Below are positions 8,673 through 18,200 of a stretch of DNA of 33,379 bases, piece by piece. Location of the stretch: the NCBI GenBank assembly GCA_001314815.1, contig LJXT01000029.1:1-33379 (forward strand). The letters are read 5' to 3'. The DNA is from Algoriphagus marincola HL-49. GTDB taxonomy: Bacteria; Bacteroidota; Bacteroidia; Cytophagales; Cyclobacteriaceae. How positions within the stretch are numbered: the first letter of the stretch is position 1; each line of letters starts with the position of its first letter. Under the pieces are notes generated by a model. That model had not been told where the DNA came from and made no database searches. It saw only the letters and a program-made list of their open reading frames with translations. The translations under genes and the position numbers were made by a program.

Positions 8673-11209
8673 TCTTCCAACCAACTCACATGACTACCCT
8701 GGCCACTTTTTGTAAATGCTCTAAATCGGAGTTTTTCTGAAAAAGGAATAGGTTCTGAATAGAGAGAGCTTTCTGCTGTAGGTTCAGAACCATCTGTGGT
8801 GTAACGGATACTCAATCCAGGTAATTCAGCATTAGCATGTACCATTCCATCACGCAGCTGAAGCCCAGGTGGTGAAATGGTTATTTCATATCCTCCATTA
8901 ATTTTTTCCAGCTTAGGAATTTCCATTCGACCGACTCGGTGGACGAAGCTATTCCACTCCAATTCGCGCTTTTCTAATTTTTCCCGAGTAGTGCTTGCAT
9001 CCGACCAATCTGGATCTCCGACCCATGCACGTTCGGCAAGTGCCAAGAAACGAGGTAAAAGGTATGATTCAAGCATTTCTGGGCTTTTTACTGTCTCCGT
9101 CCAAATCTGTCCTTGAATCCCTAGAATATTTTCTTTTCCCCTTTCGGTGAGTTTTTCAAATGATTGCTCCGCTACTTCCCAATCCCAAGGCTTACCTTCC
9201 ACGGTCTCGTCGTGAGATAGGTAGAATTTTCCCGGGACAGTTTGCCAAGTATTGAACAAGCTCGTAACTCCAGACCAGGTATGCCCTGGGTCTCGAGGAT
9301 CCCAACTTGATGAAAGGTCAAAATAGTAATTGGCGCTGGAGGAGATCACGACAGGATACCCCGCATTAGCCAATCGATAGGCCATATCTTCCCCTCCCCA
9401 ACCGGCAACGGCATTCCAAGCATACAGCTGCCAAGAGCGATCCGAAAAATCAGGATTAGGGATAACTTCCCCGTCTTCAAGCTTTTGTCCTATCTCTTCC
9501 CAACCGGCTTGTTGGATACCTTCACGCTTCAAAAAATATCCAATTCGAGATCGAAAATAATCTCCCAAGCCCGCCTTAGACATAGACTTGTTCTCTTTCA
9601 AAAACTGCTCGCAAAGCGGAGAATTTTCCCAAACTCCATGAGGCACCTCATCTCCTCCCGTATGGAAGGTTTTCAAGCTAAGTCCTGCATCTTCGTAGAC
9701 CGCTTTAATTTCGGAAACTACCGTTTCAAAAAATTTGTAAACAGATTCTCCACACACACAAATGGTATTATCTCGAAAATTCTGGGCAGATAGATAAGGT
9801 GAGTTGTCATTAGGGTCAATCAAGCGAAATTCCTCAGCTTTTTCAATTTTTCCAAGCTGACTAAATCGCTCGTATCGCTTCTCCATCGCTTTAATAGCCG
9901 CTCGAGAATGAGCAGGAAAGCCAATTTCAGGAATCACTTCAATCTTTCTTTCGGCAGCATAAAGAAGGATTTCTCTGAATTCCTCTTGGGTATAAAAACC
10001 GGAACCGGGTGATTGCCCTTTCTCTACTCCAGATGCATAAAATGGCCACAAAAAGCCGGTTTCATTCTCAGAAAAACCACGTTGAGATGCATATTCAGTC
10101 AATTCAGGAAGTGCTTTGACCTCAAGTCTCCACCCCTCATCATTTGCCAAGTGAAAGTGGAAGGTATTTAGCTTGTACAAAGTCATCAAATCCAGTAGCC
10201 GGAAAATCTCATCTTTGGGCATAAAATTACGACCTACATCCAAGAAGAATCCCCGATAGGAATAAGCAGGATGATCAGAAATACTAATCTGCGGTAAAGT
10301 CAATTGATTGGAAAGTCCATCCCAGAAATCCGCTGACTGCAATGCTAAAAAAGATTGGACGCCATAGAAAGCGCCTTTTTCGTCAGAAGCAAGGATTAAC
10401 ACTCTTCTGTCCCGGATCTCCAAGGAATAACCCTCTGATGGAAAGCCTTCCTTCCTCGAAATTCGAATCTGAACCGGTTTCTCTGCGCGGTCAACTTCAG
10501 GGTTGTAGTGAGCTTTTATTTGCTTTGTAAGGTAAGTGGCCGTTTCAGCAAAAACCTTATCCCCCACCACAGCCAAACCTGCTTGAGTAACCTGAACAGC
10601 TTGGCCCTGAGTAGTCCAAGAGCGAGGCGTAGGAATAAAAGGAGGAATCTCATCGATAGAATGCTCCTTGAGCGATTCGTTTTGAGAAAATAAAATAGCT
10701 GGGGTGGGAACAGGCAATGGACTTCCTGCAGCATATTTTTCAAGGTCCCAAACACTCATTTCGTGTTTTTGATACCTCAGATTACTAGCAATACTTCCAT
10801 CTGATAATGTAAAAATTAGTCCATCCGGCGCATGGCTATTTTTGAAATGAGGATTACGACTCAGGTATTCGATTTCAAGCTTTTCACCAGCAGGAATCAT
10901 CCCCCCACGCTCTTGGCAGCTTAAAACAAAAAAATCCCCAGCCAAATGCTTGATCTCAAAGTCAGGGGATTTGAGTTGAGAGTTCAAATCGAAAAATACG
11001 CTGTTGAAATACAACTTCCATCCTGGCTGAATAGCTTCCTCACTCTGATTTTCGATTATAAATTTAGCCTGATGGGAAAAGGGCTCAGAAAGCTTATTTT
11101 CAATAAGCTTCCATTCAATGTTAAGAGATTTTCCGCTTTGATCTTGAGCATTGCAAGCAGAGGATAGAGAGAGACAAATCATTGAAATAAAAAAAAATAT
11201 CCGTTTCAT
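8669..11209 (-). CDS. Beta-N-acetylhexosaminidase, GH20 family lipoprotein
   Basis: I use the ATG at 11209 (MKRIFFFISM) because it gives a lipoprotein signal with lipobox LSSAC (Cys19); a 60-codon upstream extension lacks protein-like features. The 846-residue enzyme has an N-terminal carbohydrate-binding module (about 30-150), a GH20 alpha/beta domain (about 185-305), the catalytic TIM barrel (about 315-750) with HTGGDE (Asp520-Glu521, the catalytic pair), and a C-terminal chitobiase-type domain (about 790-840, with SIRYTTDGSEPT). GH20 enzymes remove terminal GlcNAc or GalNAc from chitin oligomers or glycans by substrate-assisted catalysis. It is probably attached to the outer membrane or periplasm. 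It faces the SIS operon tail to tail; the domain near its C-terminus also occurs in the cytochrome at 5804-7930. Confidence 0.96.
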   Translation of the reverse strand: MKRIFFFISMICLSLSSACNAQDQSGKSLNIEWKLIENKLSEPFSHQAKFIIENQSEEAIQPGWKLYFNSVFFDLNSQLKSPDFEIKHLAGDFFVLSCQERGGMIPAGEKLEIEYLSRNPHFKNSHAPDGLIFTLSDGSIASNLRYQKHEMSVWDLEKYAAGSPLPVPTPAILFSQNESLKEHSIDEIPPFIPTPRSWTTQGQAVQVTQAGLAVVGDKVFAETATYLTKQIKAHYNPEVDRAEKPVQIRISRKEGFPSEGYSLEIRDRRVLILASDEKGAFYGVQSFLALQSADFWDGLSNQLTLPQISISDHPAYSYRGFFLDVGRNFMPKDEIFRLLDLMTLYKLNTFHFHLANDEGWRLEVKALPELTEYASQRGFSENETGFLWPFYASGVEKGQSPGSGFYTQEEFREILLYAAERKIEVIPEIGFPAHSRAAIKAMEKRYERFSQLGKIEKAEEFRLIDPNDNSPYLSAQNFRDNTICVCGESVYKFFETVVSEIKAVYEDAGLSLKTFHTGGDEVPHGVWENSPLCEQFLKENKSMSKAGLGDYFRSRIGYFLKREGIQQAGWEEIGQKLEDGEVIPNPDFSDRSWQLYAWNAVAGWGGEDMAYRLANAGYPVVISSSANYYFDLSSSWDPRDPGHTWSGVTSLFNTWQTVPGKFYLSHDETVEGKPWDWEVAEQSFEKLTERGKENILGIQGQIWTETVKSPEMLESYLLPRFLALAERAWVGDPDWSDASTTREKLEKRELEWNSFVHRVGRMEIPKLEKINGGYEITISPPGLQLRDGMVHANAELPGLSIRYTTDGSEPTAESSLYSEPIPFSEKLRFRAFTKSGQGSHVSWLED

Positions 11210-11244
11210 ACTTTTGTGATTTCTTCTTTCTGAACTTTTGTTTC

Positions 11245-11276
11245 CAATGTTAAATATAAATGCACGGTATTTCAAA
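11245..11276 (-). promoter_or_regulatory. Candidate promoter of the GH20 gene
   Basis: On the minus strand TTTG (11273-11276) is followed after 20 bases by TAACATTG (11245-11252), one base away from the Bacteroidota -7 consensus TAnnTTTG. Transcription would begin about 30 bases before the ATG at 11209. Confidence 0.45.
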
Positions 11277-11668
11277 AAAGCAACGAAAATTGATCTATAA
11301 AGGGCATTTCCCAAAAGGGTTGTGGATTGAAATGCCAGATAGGCCAAAAAATGAATTTGATTACAAACTAGCAAGTCCGAAAGCACCACAGCAGCAGCAT
11401 CCTGCTAATTGACCGCATCTTGTTGAGGACAGGCGAAGTCAATAAAGCAGTTCTGCTCCGTAAAAAGGATGCTTTGCCCGCAGGACTACCAAAAAGAATC
11501 CAATAGGATAAGCCAAAAAATGAGCTGGAATATCTCCAAGACTTTTGGCACCGATTGTCTTTTTTTTGGAAGACTTGTCGATTTGACGATCTAATTTTTA
11601 TAAGAGTATTCTATTTTTCTCCAAGATATCCATTCACAGGAAAAAGCATTCCACTGAAAATTACCTAA
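11277..11668. other. Intergenic region, no recognised gene
   Basis: About 390 bases lie between the GH20 promoter and the end of the CotH-like gene. The plus strand has one 43-codon open stretch without a start codon (about 11372-11506) that I do not recognise; it may be a decayed gene or chance. A short inverted repeat AGCAG-CATC-CTGCT sits near 11390. No promoter, RNA gene or strong terminator is evident, apart from a weak A/T-rich hairpin (11659-11677) overlapping the stop of the neighbouring gene. Confidence 0.5.
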
Positions 11669-12703
11669 CTAGTAATTTCTGCAGGCTAGGACAATTTGGT
11701 TTTCAAATACTCTTTCATTTTTAAGGATATCGAAAAAATTCTTCAAAAAGCGGACAGACTCTCGGTACTGACTTGAAGTCATGTATTCTTCATAATTGGA
11801 CACCACCTCAAAAATTCGCTCTTCCTTTTGCAAAAACTCGTCCCTTACCCCATAGAAAACCTCCTTTTCCCTACAAAAGCCTCGATATAATCGATCAGTC
11901 ACATTTTCAATATCAACCAAATCACTCACTTGTGCATAAGGGGGATCCACCAAGCCGGTCATGTCAAAATCATAGGCAAGTGGGACTAGTTTCTCTCCGG
12001 GCAGCATGAGCGTTTTAGAATTATGCTTGAAAAGGCCCGAAAAGTCCGTATTGCCAATCATCATCTGAAAGAAATCATGCCTGACTGCTGGCAAGTCTTC
12101 CAGAAGTGTTCCCAAAATCCTTTTATCTTTTACAATTTCGCCATCAAAGCGATCTGCCACATCATCATCATCTTCCAATAAAAATCCTATGATCTCTTCT
12201 TCCTCGTCCTTTTTATCCTCATTGATGAAGGTGACCCGCATCATTCGAGTTTTAAAAACATACTCGCTAACCTCTTCAAATAATTGATAAGCCATAAACT
12301 CCTTCGCCAAATAAGCATCTGCTGTTTTTGAGCGTGAGCATGGAAAAACGATTTTGATGTTCTTGTTTTCTTCGAACATAGTCCCCTTCCGATTTTTCTT
12401 TTTAATCTTCTTTCGGAGTGGTGGATAATAGCAGTTTTTGAGACGAAAATTACCTCTTACCCGAAGTTTGATAGGCATTTCTTCCCACTCATCCTGCGGG
12501 GACTTCACCCAAACCAATTCATCGGTGAATGTGCTGTCATTTGTGATGCTTCGAAGTTCCTTGATTGAAAAAGCCATCTTGATATCGATGATTTCATTAG
12601 AGTCAAATAGAAGTTCCTGCGAAAAGGATTTTGAAGCAGTAAAAATCAGAGCCAATGAAAAAAGGAGGCGTAAAATATTTACCCTAGCTACTGAATAAGT
12701 CAT
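11669..12703 (-). CDS. Exported protein, CotH-kinase-like
   Basis: The 344-residue protein starts with a signal peptide ending near SFSQ (residue 29). The order of motifs recalls CotH-type secreted kinase-like proteins: LRVRGNFRLKNCYYPPLR near 83, the run of IVFPCSRSKTADAYLAKEF near 120, MMIGNTDFSGLFKHN near 215, and PLAYDFDMTGLVD near 237, where the DFD could bind metal. CotH proteins phosphorylate partner proteins on serine in spore-formers; many distant homologues in Bacteroidota have no known role. The stretch DKKDEEEE/EDDDD (about 165-185) is unusually acidic. Similarity to CotH is judged by eye and is distant, so hypothetical exported protein is the safe name. The gene stands alone, with 76 bp to the haemoglobin gene upstream on the same strand. 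Confidence 0.55.
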   Translation of the reverse strand: MTYSVARVNILRLLFSLALIFTASKSFSQELLFDSNEIIDIKMAFSIKELRSITNDSTFTDELVWVKSPQDEWEEMPIKLRVRGNFRLKNCYYPPLRKKIKKKNRKGTMFEENKNIKIVFPCSRSKTADAYLAKEFMAYQLFEEVSEYVFKTRMMRVTFINEDKKDEEEEIIGFLLEDDDDVADRFDGEIVKDKRILGTLLEDLPAVRHDFFQMMIGNTDFSGLFKHNSKTLMLPGEKLVPLAYDFDMTGLVDPPYAQVSDLVDIENVTDRLYRGFCREKEVFYGVRDEFLQKEERIFEVVSNYEEYMTSSQYRESVRFLKNFFDILKNERVFENQIVLACRNY

Positions 12704-12772
12704 AAGATATGGTTGTCTCGTTAAACTTCAATTAATCTAGGAAAAAACACTTGATTTTCAAGGTTTTAGTAT

Positions 12773-12796
12773 AAAAAAGCCTAGCGAGGTCTAGCT
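12773..12796 (-). terminator. Terminator of the phosphodiesterase-haemoglobin operon
   Basis: On the minus strand a six-pair stem with one bulged G (AGC-TAG with CTA-GGCT) closes a six-base loop and is followed by six T. The stop codon of the haemoglobin gene lies inside the hairpin, so the end of the gene doubles as the terminator stem. Confidence 0.7.
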
Positions 12797-13179
12797 TCCC
12801 AAATACGCATAAAAAGCATATGCGCCATCCTTCGAGCGTGTTCTTTGGCATAGTTGGCTTGTTCTCCAACGAAATAGCGGTCAATAGTCTGAAACCACAA
12901 TTCCAGCCAATTCCCAAAATGAACTTGGTCGACCCGATAGTCTACTTTTGCATCCACTTCCCGATGAACTTTAGCAGGATTGAATTTTCCTTTGCCCGGC
13001 CCCGTATTCAAAAGGATCATTTCCCAGAAATCACTTAGGTGTACAAGATGATGATCCCAGTCCGAGACCACATGATTGAACACCGGACCTAGATGCTCAT
13101 GCTTCCGAACTTTTTCGTAGAATCTACGAACCAAAAAATCCACATCCTTTCGACTTTCTATTTCCTTTCGAAGCTCCAT
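12781..13179 (-). CDS. Group III truncated haemoglobin
   Basis: This 132-residue protein matches group III truncated haemoglobins (Campylobacter Ctb type). From the ATG at 13179, landmarks are the B-helix Tyr at residue 21 (RRFYEKVRKHEHLGPVFN), the DFWEMILLNTG block near 50, the likely proximal His72 in AKVHREVD, and the Trp in HFGNWLELW at the G-helix position typical of group III. Such proteins bind O2, NO or other ligands with high affinity and are thought to help in nitrosative stress or O2 handling; the role here is unknown. A TTG one codon upstream is an alternative start. The ATG overlaps the TGA of the phosphodiesterase gene (TGATG), so translation is coupled to it. Confidence 0.92.
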   Translation of the reverse strand: MELRKEIESRKDVDFLVRRFYEKVRKHEHLGPVFNHVVSDWDHHLVHLSDFWEMILLNTGPGKGKFNPAKVHREVDAKVDYRVDQVHFGNWLELWFQTIDRYFVGEQANYAKEHARRMAHMLFMRIWEARPR

Positions 13180-14423
13180 CAATCTTTAAGTACGGGTTCA
13201 AGTACCTCAAGTTTTCCATCAATATTAGATGGAATAGGAAGACCCAAAATTTTGCAGATCAATGGATAGATATGAACATTTTCGAAAGGCTCAATAACCA
13301 AACCCTCCTTAATTTGAGGTCCTTTAGCGTAGAAAATTCCATGCATAGACTTATAATCAGGGCTATATCCGTGCTCTCCAAAAACATCCGTCTTCATAGT
13401 CGCTGAACGATTTTGGTAGCGAAAAATTCCGCGATCATCAGTCAAATAGTATCCCAAATCAGGAATAATCAATAAATCACCAAGTAGGTCACGATGCAAG
13501 CTCAAATCCTGATAGTACTCCCTATCCTCCACATCCACTACATGAATGTGCTCTCCACGTGCTTCGATAGTCTCGATGACTTTATTCTTTTCCGACGGGT
13601 CTTCCAAATGCAAATGAACCAAAGCTCCTGAGTTGACCACTCGGGCATTAATGCCTTCTACCAAAGGGGCCAGGTTGATGAGTTTTTCCTTTGGTACAGC
13701 CTGCATTCCATGGTCCGACACCAAGACAATGTTTATTGGCAAATCCAAACTTTTCAACCCTTCAAAAAGAGCCCCCAACTCCCGATCCAATCTTTTCAAA
13801 GTCTTGCTCAGCTGCTCATCATTGTCAGGACCGTATCGATGTCCCGTATCATCCATATCCGAAAAGTACATGGTAATCAACTGAGGTCGCTCATCCTCAG
13901 GAAGCTGGAGCCACTCGAAAACTTTCGATATACGCTGGAGATTTGGCACTCTTCCATCATAGTCATAATAGTAAGATGGCCTCACTCCCTGAATATCTGC
14001 CTCACTCCCTACAAAAAAGTAACTCGCGGCAGTCATTTCATTTTGCTCAGCCAGGACCCAAAGTGGCGTCCCTCCATACCAAGATCCATCGGTCACCACC
14101 GCTCGATTGGAAATAGAATAACGTAATTCCTTTTCTGGGTTCCAAAAGTTATTATCGACGATACCATGATGCTCAGGCTTCAGTCCCGTGGCTATGGTAT
14201 AGTGATTGGGAAAAGTCTTGGTAGGAAAGGAAGGAATCAATGCTTCTGCAGCGGTTCCTTCTGAAATAAACTTACTTAAATTTTCCGGCTTAAATCGCTC
14301 AACATAATCGTAACGAAATCCATCCAAGGAAATCAAGATCACATAATTTTTGGTACTGTCTTGAGAAAAAACCTTCCCTATGATCAGAAAAAGGAGAAAG
14401 GAAATGGATAGTATTTTCCGCAT
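13179..14423 (-). CDS. Ectonucleotide pyrophosphatase/phosphodiesterase (alkaline phosphatase superfamily)
   Basis: I take the ATG at 14423 (MRKILSISFLLFLIIGKVFSQ), which gives a clean signal peptide; the upstream ATG adds ten residues only. The 414-residue enzyme has the NPP metal and nucleophile motifs: SLDGFRYDY (Asp), PSFPTKTFPNHYTIATGL (nucleophile Thr), DMDDTGHRYGP, SDHGM and a late His in SMHGIFYAKGP. NPP enzymes hydrolyse phosphodiester or pyrophosphate bonds in nucleotides or lipids with two Zn ions. It lacks a lipobox, so it is probably periplasmic or surface located. It has a good promoter just upstream (14436-14466), leaving a very short leader, and is followed by the haemoglobin gene in a TGATG overlap. 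Confidence 0.94.
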   Translation of the reverse strand: MRKILSISFLLFLIIGKVFSQDSTKNYVILISLDGFRYDYVERFKPENLSKFISEGTAAEALIPSFPTKTFPNHYTIATGLKPEHHGIVDNNFWNPEKELRYSISNRAVVTDGSWYGGTPLWVLAEQNEMTAASYFFVGSEADIQGVRPSYYYDYDGRVPNLQRISKVFEWLQLPEDERPQLITMYFSDMDDTGHRYGPDNDEQLSKTLKRLDRELGALFEGLKSLDLPINIVLVSDHGMQAVPKEKLINLAPLVEGINARVVNSGALVHLHLEDPSEKNKVIETIEARGEHIHVVDVEDREYYQDLSLHRDLLGDLLIIPDLGYYLTDDRGIFRYQNRSATMKTDVFGEHGYSPDYKSMHGIFYAKGPQIKEGLVIEPFENVHIYPLICKILGLPIPSNIDGKLEVLEPVLKD

Positions 14424-14435
14424 AAATTTTTGTTT

Positions 14436-14466
14436 CAAAATTACCCTTCCCAACCCGCTAATTCAA
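14436..14466 (-). promoter_or_regulatory. Bacteroidota-type promoter of the phosphodiesterase-haemoglobin operon
   Basis: On the minus strand TTG (14464-14466), 20 bases, then TAATTTTG (14436-14443) is a full match to TTG-N(17-23)-TAnnTTTG. The predicted start of transcription is only about eight bases before the ATG at 14423, so the leader is nearly absent. Confidence 0.65.
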
Positions 14467-14770
14467 TCTATTTCGGTTTTTATTTTAGTGGAAAAAGTCA
14501 GGAAACCGCTAGAATTAGTTATTCAAAATGGACTTCCAAACCAATTAACTGATTAATAAGCCATATTTTTTATTAATAATCCTTTTTGAAAAAAGTGCTT
14601 TAAATAGCCATAAATGGATATTATCCGACAGCAAACGACTACTATCGGATACAAACGGATACAAACGACTGCTTACCGAGTAATGAACCGGCTCCAATGC
14701 AACTTTGGATCATCAAGTTTTCCTCTAGCGAAAACCAAAAACAAAATTTCTAACCAAAACACACGTAATC
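14467..14770. other. Intergenic region upstream of ssb with tandem 10-bp repeat
   Basis: No gene is visible. CGGATACAAA occurs twice in tandem (14646-14665), and AACGACT occurs at 14634-14640 and again 30 bases on at 14664-14670. These could be a regulator site for ssb. A weak -7-like CAACTTTG lies at 14700-14707 without a matching -33 box. Confidence 0.4.
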
Positions 14771-15154
14771 ATGAACACGCTAAGAAACAAAGTACAATTG
14801 ATCGGTCGCCTAGGTGACAATGTAGAAGTAAAAACTCTTGAGTCTGGAAAGGTATTGGGCAAGGTGAGCTTGGCTACCAACGAAACTTACAAAAACCAAC
14901 AGGGAGAAAAGGTCACTGAAACCACCTGGCACAATTTGGTCATTTGGGGCAAGTCCGCCGAGATCATTGCTAAGTACACTTCCAAAGGATCCGAACTTGC
15001 AGTCGAAGGTAAAATCACTAACCGTAGCTACACTGACAAAGATGGCGTAAAGCGCTATCAGACTGAGATCCTTGTCCATGACTTTATGTTCATTGGAGGC
15101 AGTAAAAATCAACCTTCAGAAGCCGAAAAAGAGGAAGCAGACCTCCCCTTTTAA
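14771..15154 (+). CDS. ssb: Single-stranded DNA-binding protein
   Basis: This 127-residue protein has the SSB OB-fold from its first residues (MNTLRNKVQLIGRLGDNVEV), with the conserved WHNLVIWGKSAEIIAKY and LAVEGKITNRSY blocks. It ends in the acidic tip EEADLPF, the interaction tail for DNA repair and replication partners. It is shorter than E. coli SSB (178) because the linker between fold and tip is very short. Bacteroidota genomes often have several ssb genes, so this may be a paralogue. It stands alone with about 320 bp of non-coding DNA upstream and a bidirectional terminator downstream. Confidence 0.96.
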   Translation: MNTLRNKVQLIGRLGDNVEVKTLESGKVLGKVSLATNETYKNQQGEKVTETTWHNLVIWGKSAEIIAKYTSKGSELAVEGKITNRSYTDKDGVKRYQTEILVHDFMFIGGSKNQPSEAEKEEADLPF

Positions 15155-15209
15155 AATATGTTAAATCCAGAATTTAACTCGAAAAACTTTCAATTTTTCT
15201 CAAAAAGTA

Positions 15210-15241
15210 AAAACCCCCCGGACATTGTCCGCGGGGGTTTT
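15210..15241. terminator. Bidirectional terminator between ssb and the RND gene
   Basis: A GC-rich hairpin has inner stem CGGAC/GTCCG around ATT, an unpaired C at 15232, then five C pairing with five G, and AAAA/TTTT at its base. Since the base gives T runs on both strands it can end both ssb (plus) and the efflux operon (minus, stop at 15272). Confidence 0.88.
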
Positions 15242-15271
15242 GTCATAAAAAAACCACCAACCTTAAATCAA

Positions 15272-18200
15272 TCATGCCTTTACCTTGCGTATAGCCATAT
15301 TTAGCTTATCAGCCAGCAAGTACATAACTGGTACAATTACTAACGTAAGGAAAGTCGCGAAGGTTAGGCCAAATATTACTGTCCAAGCCATAGGACCCCA
15401 GAAGTCTGCATTATCCCCACCGATGTAGAACTGAGGATCAAAAGAACTCAAAAGGCTACCAAAATTGATATTCATCCCAATAGCTAGCGGAATCAATCCT
15501 AGTACGGTAGTGATCGCTGTCAAAAGCACAGGTCGAAGACGGGTTCTGCCAGATTCTATAATACTTCCAATCAAGTCTTCGTAGCTTAAGAATGCCCCTT
15601 TATCGACACCGAGTTCTTCCCTTCTTCGCTCTCTGACCAGATTGGTGTAATCAATCAATACGATGGCATTGTTGACCACGACTCCGGCTAGGGAGATGAT
15701 CCCGATACCTGTCATGATTACCACAAAGTCCATATTGAAAATGACCAGCCCCAAGAATACACCGATCGTACTCAATACGACTGATGCCATAATGATAAAT
15801 GGAGTAGTCACAGAATTAAACTGAGCCACAATGATTAGGAAGATCAGTGAAATAGCAATTCCCAGTGCACGAGTCAAGAATTCCTGTGATTTGGCTTGTT
15901 CTTCCTGCTCGCCGGTGAATTTGACCTGAATACGATCCGGTACTTCATAGCTAGCCATCAAGGTCTTGATCTTTTGATTGATCTCAGTAGGATTGTAGCC
16001 ATCCAGTACGTTGGAATACATGGTAATGACTTTCTCCAAATCCTTACGCTTGACAGATCCATAGGTAGAGCCATATTGAATGTCGGCTACTGCTGAGATA
16101 GGAACCTCTCTCTTTGTACCAAACTTATCTCGGAAGCCAATCTTCTTATTGACAAGTGTATTGATGTCGTACCGATAGTCATCCATCAATCGAAGTTGGA
16201 TCGGATAGTCGTCCTCTCCTTCTTTATATTTCGAAACCTCTAGTCCAAATAGTGCTGTTCTGAGTTCCGTTGCGATGGAGGATGTTGAAAGGCCAAATCT
16301 TCGCGCTTTCTCTCGATCAATATCCAGGATCACCTCAGGACTACCGAGAGAAAGGTCAGTTTTCAATTCCTCTAATCCAGGAATATTCTGTTCTTCAAGG
16401 TAATCTTTGGCTTTACCTACGTAGTCTATTAATTGCTCGTAGTTTTCTCCAATGAATTCAATATTTACTGCCTTTCCTACAGGAGGTCCATTTCGCTGCT
16501 TATCGACTGTAATGAGCACACCGGGATACTTTTCTGCAAGATTCCTGATCACTTCCATGGCTTTATTGGTATTCACGCCTTGACGATCGATGTAATCCAC
16601 AAAACCTATGGTGATTTTTGCCTTGTGTGGCGTAGTCTCATTACTTGGGCCTTCGGTGGGGTCTCCTGTACCCTCGCCGACTTGAGTGATGAAAGATTCG
16701 ATGATTGGGTGAAATTCATCCAAGGCCTGATAGACTTCATCTTCCATCCTATCTACAAATTCATCAGTGGCTTCGATATCCGTTCCGATTGGGAATTCCA
16801 CGAATACATTGACCAATTGAGGCTGATTGTCTGGGAAGAATAGAATTTTCGGAGATCTAACAACTAAGAGGGCTAGCGAAAGAATCAACAATAGATTTAC
16901 ACCAGCAAAGAAGAAATAAGGATTCCAACCTCTGAGAGCGAACTTGAGAGTCTTTTCATAATTATTTTCCAGATTAACTAAAAAGACTGTCTGAAACCAT
17001 CTGATAGCTTTTCGAAGCACAAAAACATTAAAGATGGTCAGTACACTCGCTACAAGCGCCAAAGATCCAAAGGCCGTCCAACCTAGAAGGTAAAATATGA
17101 TGGACAATACCAAAAAGATACCAGCTATGATAATCGGCTTTTGCTTTTTCTTCACCACGTTGATATCCTCCACCTTCATGTACAAGGAGGTTAACACAGG
17201 GTTTATTACTAAGGCAACAAATAGTGAGGAGGATAAAACGATAATCAGAGTGATGGGCAAGTATTTCATAAACTCACCGACGATATCATCCCAAAAGGCC
17301 AAAGGCAAAAAGGCCGCCAAGGTAGTGGCTGTTGAGGTGATAATTGGCCAAGCAACCTCCCCTACTCCTTCTTTCGCTGCACGAATTGGATTTTTTCCCT
17401 CAGACATCAGTCGGTAGATATTTTCTACAACCACGATTCCATTATCCACTAGCATACCTAGGGCAAGAATCAAGGAGAAAAGCACCATTAGGTTTAGCGT
17501 AATTCCAAATGAGTTTAGCACCAAAAAGGAGATAAACATGGAAAGGGGAATAGCCACCCCCACAAACAAGGCATTTCTAAAGCCTAGGAAAAACATCAAA
17601 ACCAAAACCACCAGAATCACCCCGAAGATGATGGAGTTTTCCAAATCACTTACTTGAAGTCGTGTCTGCTTGGATTGATCATTGGTGATGGTGATTTCCA
17701 GGTCCTGTGGAAATCGATCAGCTTTTGCATCATCTATAATTACCTTGATTTTATCAGCTGCATTGAGCAGGTTTTCACCTGATCGCTTGGTCACATTGAT
17801 AGTTACTACCGGGAGATTCTTGCTGCGGGCGTATGAAGAGCGCTCTTTGTATGTGTCTTCCACCTTTGCTACATCCCGAAGGTAAACGATCTTTTGATTG
17901 TCTGTTTTGACGATAATGTTTAGCAAATCCTGAGGATCTGAAAACTCTCCATCAACACGAAGCGTACGGGTAAAGTCTCCTGAACGGATATTTCCTCCTG
18001 AAACAGTCACGTTTTCAGACTGCACCGCCCCAGAAATATCGTTGAAAGTAACCCCAGTCGCTTCCATTTTGTAGGGGTCTGCGTTGATTTGAATCTCACG
18101 CTCAACCGTACCGGCAAGATCTGCTTTGGAAATCTCTGGTAACTTCTCGATTTCGTCTTCCAGGTATTCTCCAAATTTCTTGAGCTCAGTCTCTGAATAA

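Noticed and set aside
11210..11389. 60-codon N-terminal extension of the GH20 protein
   Set aside because: The ATG at 11209 starts a clean lipoprotein signal and a promoter candidate (11245-11276) lies inside the extension.
11372..11506. Short open stretch between GH20 and CotH-like genes as a pseudogene
   Set aside because: It has no start codon and I recognise no homologue; 43 codons can occur by chance.
13710..14126. 138-residue plus-strand open frame inside the phosphodiesterase gene
   Set aside because: It is a shadow of a gene with intact catalytic motifs on the other strand.
16433..16843. 136-residue plus-strand open frame inside the RND gene
   Set aside because: It lies antisense to the second porter domain of a complete pump gene.
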